A DNA stretch of 64,000 nucleotides, from assembly GCA_000708835.1 (NCBI GenBank), contig DF237292.1, forward strand, positions 35,695 to 99,694, given 5' to 3'. The translations under genes were made by a program, and so were the position numbers. The DNA is from Klebsormidium nitens. Taxonomy: Eukaryota; Streptophyta; Klebsormidiophyceae; Klebsormidiales; Klebsormidiaceae. The number at the start of each line of letters is the position of its first letter. Within the stretch, counting starts at the first letter, position 1. This document shows positions 59,050-64,000 of the stretch, piece by piece. A model generated the notes under the pieces. That model worked only from the letters and a program-made list of their open reading frames with translations. It was not told the origin of the DNA and ran no database searches.

Positions 59050-62000
59050 CCCGGGATTCTGCCCTTGTAGACTCAAGTAAGCGTCATCATCATTACTATG
59101 GTTTGTCTTTGATGATAGTCCTGAGATTGGAAAGACCAGCGCAAATCCGGCCACAACGGGAGATCTTGTTTTGTCTGAGCAGCTTCCGTCCACAAAGGCC
59201 ACCGAAGCTGGCACGGAATGTTTTTCAAAAATGCCCCATGCTCGTTTGGTTTCGATTTGATAATCGGGATCACGTTGATGTGGTTGAAGCAACATGAATA
59301 CAAAGTGGGCAATAAGATCCGCAAGAAGGGTAGTGTACAATTTTGAAAGAGGTGATTTGTCGCGTGGCTTGGTTAGAAAAGGAATGGGTTCAAATACTGC
59401 CTCGTAACCAGATGTTTCCAACATGTTATCCGGATCTTTGTAGCTTAAACCTTTCATAGATTCCCAGGTTTCCAAGCCGTCGAATCTTGTCACGAAAAGT
59501 GGGGATATTTCGTCAAGTGACATGTACATTGAGGAGTCAAGGCTTTCAAAGAGCACTTTCATACGATCAAGACTGCAATTTTTAAAGGAAGTTTTTCCAT
59601 GATTTATCAGAGCGTTGTACGCAAGCGGTATCAACGTGTCTTGGATTCTACGACTGTCATATTGTACAACATGGTTGAAAGAAGTGGAGATTGAAGTACT
59701 TGATTTAATCAAGTGTGCTCGGATCCCGCGAAACAGGGGAGGAAGAGACTTTTCAACTCTGGGTATTTCCTCGTCCGGATCTGAGTGCATGGCAAGACCA
59801 ATTCTAGTGAACGGCGAAACACCGTCAAACTCATTTGTTGCAAATGTCAAACGAGAATGCATGATCTGTGAACTCAGACGGCACTGAGAATCATTCGATT
59901 CAAGGGCACCCATTAGAAATTCGGTTCGAATTATTCCTTGCATTTGAAGGACATTGTACATACCTTGTTCTATAAGCATATCCGTAGGTGTCGACTTGGA
60001 AAGATGTGCGAGGCGCTTAACTGCGGATGCAAGCCGGTGATCAAATGTTTTCAAGTACGAATCAGGGAATGCAATAAGGTACATGCGATAGCGTAGCACA
60101 GATGCAAGATCCGAATTCACATAAGTGACAGCTTCTTGAATTTTCAAACCATGCTCACTAAAAAGATTGGAGCAAGCTTTGTTCAATCTCTTGGTCATCT
60201 CTTTATGTTGAGTGGCAAAATCGAGACTGATGTTTACGAAATAACCAAGATATTTATAGCTTTGCTTAGGACCATATATTGGAATGCTTCCCCACTTAGT
60301 GTGTGGTTGACAATGCAGAAAATTACTGTCAGGTTCTCGATATTGGTATGCGCACTTGGAGCTATTTAATGACATGCCGTAGTATGATGGAAATCGTTCA
60401 AAAAGTGTCAACAGGCTCTGAACCTGGACAAACGATTCACCAAACATAGCCATGTCGTCCGTGTATGCATTGGTTGCTATCTTTATTGATTTCAAAGAGG
60501 TGTTGTCTGGAGCATTCATTGTGTAACCTATATTCTGATGGTTTGCCCATTTGCTGTACATATTAATTACTAGGTAGAATAGTGTTGGGCTTAGACAATC
60601 ACCCTCATGCACATCAACAAGCTTTTTACGTGGACTTGATAAACCGGTTGGGCCTTTGGCCATGGTGAAAAAGTTGGTTTGAGAGTCCTTTATAAGGTCT
60701 ATAAAATCCTTGTTTATTCCTAGCACTTGAAGAGCGTCATGGAATGCTTGATAGGGGGTACTGGGGAATGCTTTCTTGATATCTGTGTAAATAATATGAA
60801 GCGGATTGTGCTCATGACGGGCGTCAGATATCACGTTCATTAAAACCGCCGCTTTGTGTGCTGCGTTTACTCCCTTTTTGTTTCCCCCTTGATTGACCTC
60901 CATGCCCCCATGGTCATGCAATATTTTTGTGAGCCTTGCGTTTAGCACGCCTGTCACGATTTTATAGATGGATGATAGCAGAGCTACACCACGATAGTTA
61001 GTGTGAAGAAGTGGATCGCCGTCTTTTGGGATAAATACAAGAAGCGCGTTTTTCATTGCAGGAGGGAAGGATTTTAAGGCGATAATACCATTAACCAGTT
61101 CAAGAAGGGGTTTCTCGAAATTGTGTTTCTTAAGACGTTCGTGATATAGCATTACTCGTATGACTTTAAATTGAACGCGGTCGATACCAGGCGCGGGTGT
61201 GCCAACGTTGTTGATGTAAGTTGCAAGCTCCTCTTTTGTGATAGGGTTCATAAGAGAAGCTTGATGAGGAGCTAGTCGCTCACGAGTGTTCTCCCAAAGA
61301 TCATCTTGTAGCCATGGTGGGGCTTGCTCTGTGGGAATGTTGGGCATCTTAAAAGCACTGTTGAGATCGAGCTGATGCCCCCAACTTTCATTAAGATCGT
61401 CACCTGAAACAAAACCCGTTTTACCATCATTTCTTTTCATAACACTTGGCAAAGCGGAAGCGGCGTATTTGTGCGGCATGTGATACAATCGATTCGTTTT
61501 TGAGTTTGGTTGGTGCAATCTGTTTTCCCTGTCAATGGCCTCTTTTTGTAGTTTTTTATCGGCAAACACCTCTTTATCATATATGGACTTTAGCCGCTTC
61601 AAAATCATTTCAGCTGCCGAAATGTGTTCTTCACATGCTCCGAGGGACCAGGTCTGATACATATTTGCGTCTAGGATTTCAAAGTCGTCAATAGGTGATT
61701 GCAGTGACCTGAAGTCGCGCCATACACGTTCGATATGTTGTTCCTTTCTTAAGCCGAGACAAACTCTTCCTAGTTTGCAATCTCGAAGATACTTTACTGC
61801 CCGAAGATATCGAATGATCCATCTCAGATTTGCTTCTGCAAGGCTCTGCGCTCTTGATTTCCAGTCTTTTCGTTTTTTCCGGATTGGAGGAAAAGCTTTC
61901 GTCGGGAGATCTACAAATATCTTTTGGAGAGTCTCGTATGATGCTTCAATTGACTGTGTGCCATTGGCCATTTCGAGGAAAGTGCGTTTCGTTGCTCTCT

Positions 62001-63942
62001 GTGTCCATTCATCTGTCAACTTACATAGAAGATCCATTTTCTTTTCGTTGTCCACGTTAATGTTTAAACGTGGTAGACGAAAGTGTGACTTGGGATACTC
62101 TAACCATCCTTGACAAAGAGAATGGAGGTTGATCGTAGCTAAGACGGGACGGTGGTCAGACATGTTGATACCAAAATCAGTGACTTGTGTTGGATCACAA
62201 TGTTGCTTGTCTATCGTTGTGAAGATACGGTCGAGAATCGAGCGATATGCAAGAGACTTGGTGGAAAACGTGTAATCGCTGTATGGGGCTAGCTTAGAAG
62301 CGGCCATTAGATCTGTAAGATAAATACCCTCTTCATTATAGAGTTTTGTTAGAAATTCTTGTAGATTGGAATCTGCGCTTTCTGGACTGGAAAGTATATA
62401 CTCTCGATATATATCCATGTTTGGATCCTGATAACTATTCCAATCTCCTGCTAAGACAAGCTGACGAGAACCGCTCTCAAAGTCCCAGATGCGTTTTCTG
62501 TAGAATTTTTGAACGTACTCGTTTAGAGCTGTCCAAAAAGGCTCGTTAATGGCATTATCTTTGGAAGCAGGACCGTATACACCAATAATGTCTATGGTGG
62601 TTGGCTCCGAGGTCCCTGTCTCCGTCTGTGATTTGCTTGGAACAGTAAGAGTCCCGTGTATTACACGAGCACCTAGGATAGAGTCGTTCACTTTTTGGAC
62701 GTTGAATGCAAGACCGGATTTTACAATGAGACAGACTCCCCAAATCATTTGATCGGGACTTAGGAATTTAGCGGTGTGAGACTTATCATATTATGACGCT
62801 TTGAAAATCGTGAAACCATCTTTGAACACCTGAGATTGACTATATTTGCCGACTGTTCCCCGAGTTTCCGTGATGATGGAGATTTGAATATTGTTTTTGT
62901 TCATATATTCTAAAAGTTCTTTCTGCTTGTGATCATGTGCGCCGCCTAAACCCCGTGCGTTCCAGTTAAGGATTTTCAATGACTCACTTACAGCTGCTGG
63001 AGTCTGCTCGATATTCATGTGAGCCTTGGTTTTGATTGGACTGCCGATCTTATTATAAGATGGTCCAGGGTTTGGATGTATATCACCGCAGATTAAAAGT
63101 AGGATAAATAACCACATATGGGATGGATTATTAATTGTATTTTTTATTGATGTGAGTACTACAGGGAACTGCAAATACAGATATATGCAGGAACGATGGA
63201 ACATCTGCCGGTAAGGTCGCAGACTTTGAGTGATAGCTGAAAGTTCATTGTGGAAATGAGTCCACACAATCGACGCCGAAAACTGCATTGAACCAGCTGT
63301 AAGGGAGTATAAAAGTTTGCCACAATGCATAAGGATCAATGCATTGCGAGTTGCAAAGCCAATCAACAGTTTGCAAGCTGAGAGTATGATGACAGACATG
63401 AGAAAAGCATATGCATTGTCAGCGCCAGCTAGAATAGTATGTAAGGTCAATATTCCATGTGCAATAACATACTTTGCAGTCCAGTACAATGGGTGTGACC
63501 GGTAAAACTCGGCTCGAAGATCCTTAAGCGAGAGCACATTTGCCTCCTGAAGGATTTTTACAGTAGCGTCAATCGACGATCCGGCATCTCTTATTCTATC
63601 CGGCAATATTCGTAATCGTTTGCGCCACCTAACTCGTTTTACAACATATGACGCTGGCAAAATGTTGTTGCACGCTGCTATCCCAATCAAAAGTATAGTG
63701 AAAACAAACACCAAACGGGATCGTTGCCGGAAGCGTTTCTGTTTACTTCGCAAAAGACCACGTAAATAACGAATTCGTCGAGGTCTACTTGATAATTTGA
63801 AAGATATTGCTGCATAACGTATCTTCAGTGTCAAGAACAATATATTTGCGTGGGAGTTCCAGGTCGTTGCATACCAGACTAAGAATGCTAGTAGAAGTGC
63901 TTCCTGCATGGAGCAAAGTTCCTGGATTTTGCGGGTGGGCAA
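59050..63942 (-). pseudogene. LINE ORF: hydrophobic N-terminus, 2A-like, APE, RT, RNase H start
   Basis: One frame throughout, interrupted only by a TAA at 62791-62793 (just before YDKSHTAKF). Residues 1-285 contain several hydrophobic segments. The 2A-like GDIHPNPGP is at 63061-63087. APE motifs: LKILNWNARGLGG, ITETRG, LAGDWNSYQ (about 62440) and MSDHRPVLA (about 62150). RT motifs: LLSSIYKIVTGVLNARL, IIYTDIKKAFPS (about 60790), SSPRKKLVDVHEGDCLSP, and AYTDDMAMF (about 60460, the YxDD active site). RNase H begins AFVDGSCSDK (about 59190); after a frameshift near 59070 the ERAEAYAVLGALL helix follows. Apart from these few lesions the frame is intact over 1,600 codons, pointing to a fairly recent insertion. 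Confidence 0.88.
63061..63087 (-). other. 2A-like ribosome-skipping motif in the LINE ORF
   Basis: Encodes GDIHPNPGP directly after the hydrophobic LFILLLIC. The known 2A consensus is D-(V/I)-E-x-N-P-G-P; here His replaces Glu. 2A-like motifs at this place (before the endonuclease of APE-type non-LTR elements) are known from other organisms, and His variants occur there; skipping activity of this variant is untested. Confidence 0.75.
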
Positions 63943-64000
63943 CTTCCGTGCAGTGGTACTCGTGGTGTGGCTCCAAGTGGTGGGCTGGTTGAGAGGTGTG

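Larger units (their letters stand above)
55787..64000 (-). mobile_element. Non-LTR retrotransposon (APE-RT-RNase H-OTU), decayed, 5' end beyond window
   Basis: The element runs on the minus strand from beyond the right edge to a 16-nt poly(A) (T16 at 55787-55802), which marks the 3' end of a LINE. About 8.2 kb is visible, including a nested 770-bp insertion. Domains in order: multi-hydrophobic N-terminus, 2A-like motif, APE endonuclease, reverse transcriptase, RNase H, CCHC-type knuckle, basic linker, OTU cysteine protease, then about 300 bp of 3' UTR. Coding is interrupted by in-frame stops at 62791-62793 and 57456-57458, frameshifts near 59070, 58000, 56620 and 56430, and the insertion. The element is much AT-richer than host exons. 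The clade is unresolved; APE plus RNase H excludes RTE and simple CR1 types, and OTU-bearing LINEs are known from algae and plants. Confidence 0.9.

Noticed and set aside
1-64000. CRISPR arrays, operons, riboswitches, rRNA genes, integrons
   Set aside because: None seen; the window is clearly eukaryotic nuclear DNA with spliced genes.

Overview
This 64 kb window is nuclear DNA of a green-lineage eukaryote. Genes are split into many short exons with GT-AG introns, exons are clearly more GC-rich than introns, and one nuclear tRNA gene is present. The gene content is streptophyte: plant-type augmin subunit 7, a TSP9-like thylakoid phosphoprotein, the plastid protease subunit ClpR3, a plant PP2C and a plant-specific membrane protein with a DUF7794-like N-terminus. 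The intron-dense, GC-rich style suits a charophyte alga (Klebsormidium-like) or a bryophyte; the species is an inference.

Layout. 1-4.5 kb: largely non-coding, with a possible F-box fragment, a dispersed GCTAGAACA repeat and tRNA-Ser(AGA). 4.5-7.9 kb (+): type I membrane protein. 9.4-12.5 kb (+): PP2C phosphatase. 13.5-14.2 kb (+): TSP9-like. 15.9-18.6 kb (-): AUG7. 19.3-22.5 kb (+): aminoacylase-1. 23.5-26.9 kb (+): ClpR3. 27.8-29.6 kb (-): TFIIE beta. 30.5-53.2 kb (+): one giant gene of about 25 exons (about 3,575 codons) encoding a TRANK1-like SF1/UvrD helicase with two CCCH zinc fingers, TPR-like repeats, a DUF627-like domain and an IQ motif. 54.9-55.4 kb (-): a small CHCH-like protein. 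55.8 kb to the window end (-): a decayed non-LTR retrotransposon with a poly(A) tail and a nested 770-bp TIR transposon.

The host genes are unrelated housekeeping loci, not an operon or pathway cluster. AUG7/ACY1 and TFIIE-beta/helicase are divergent pairs that may share promoter regions. ClpR3 and TFIIE beta converge.

The most unusual material is the giant helicase gene and the retrotransposon. The helicase gene has a new-looking domain combination, two tandemly duplicated exon starts that could act as in-frame micro-exons, and a 4-bp duplication that shifts the frame between helicase motifs. The retrotransposon encodes multi-hydrophobic N-terminus, 2A-like motif, APE, RT, RNase H, zinc knuckle and OTU protease, in that order. 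Exon ends were set by splice-site inspection and phase consistency, not by transcripts.
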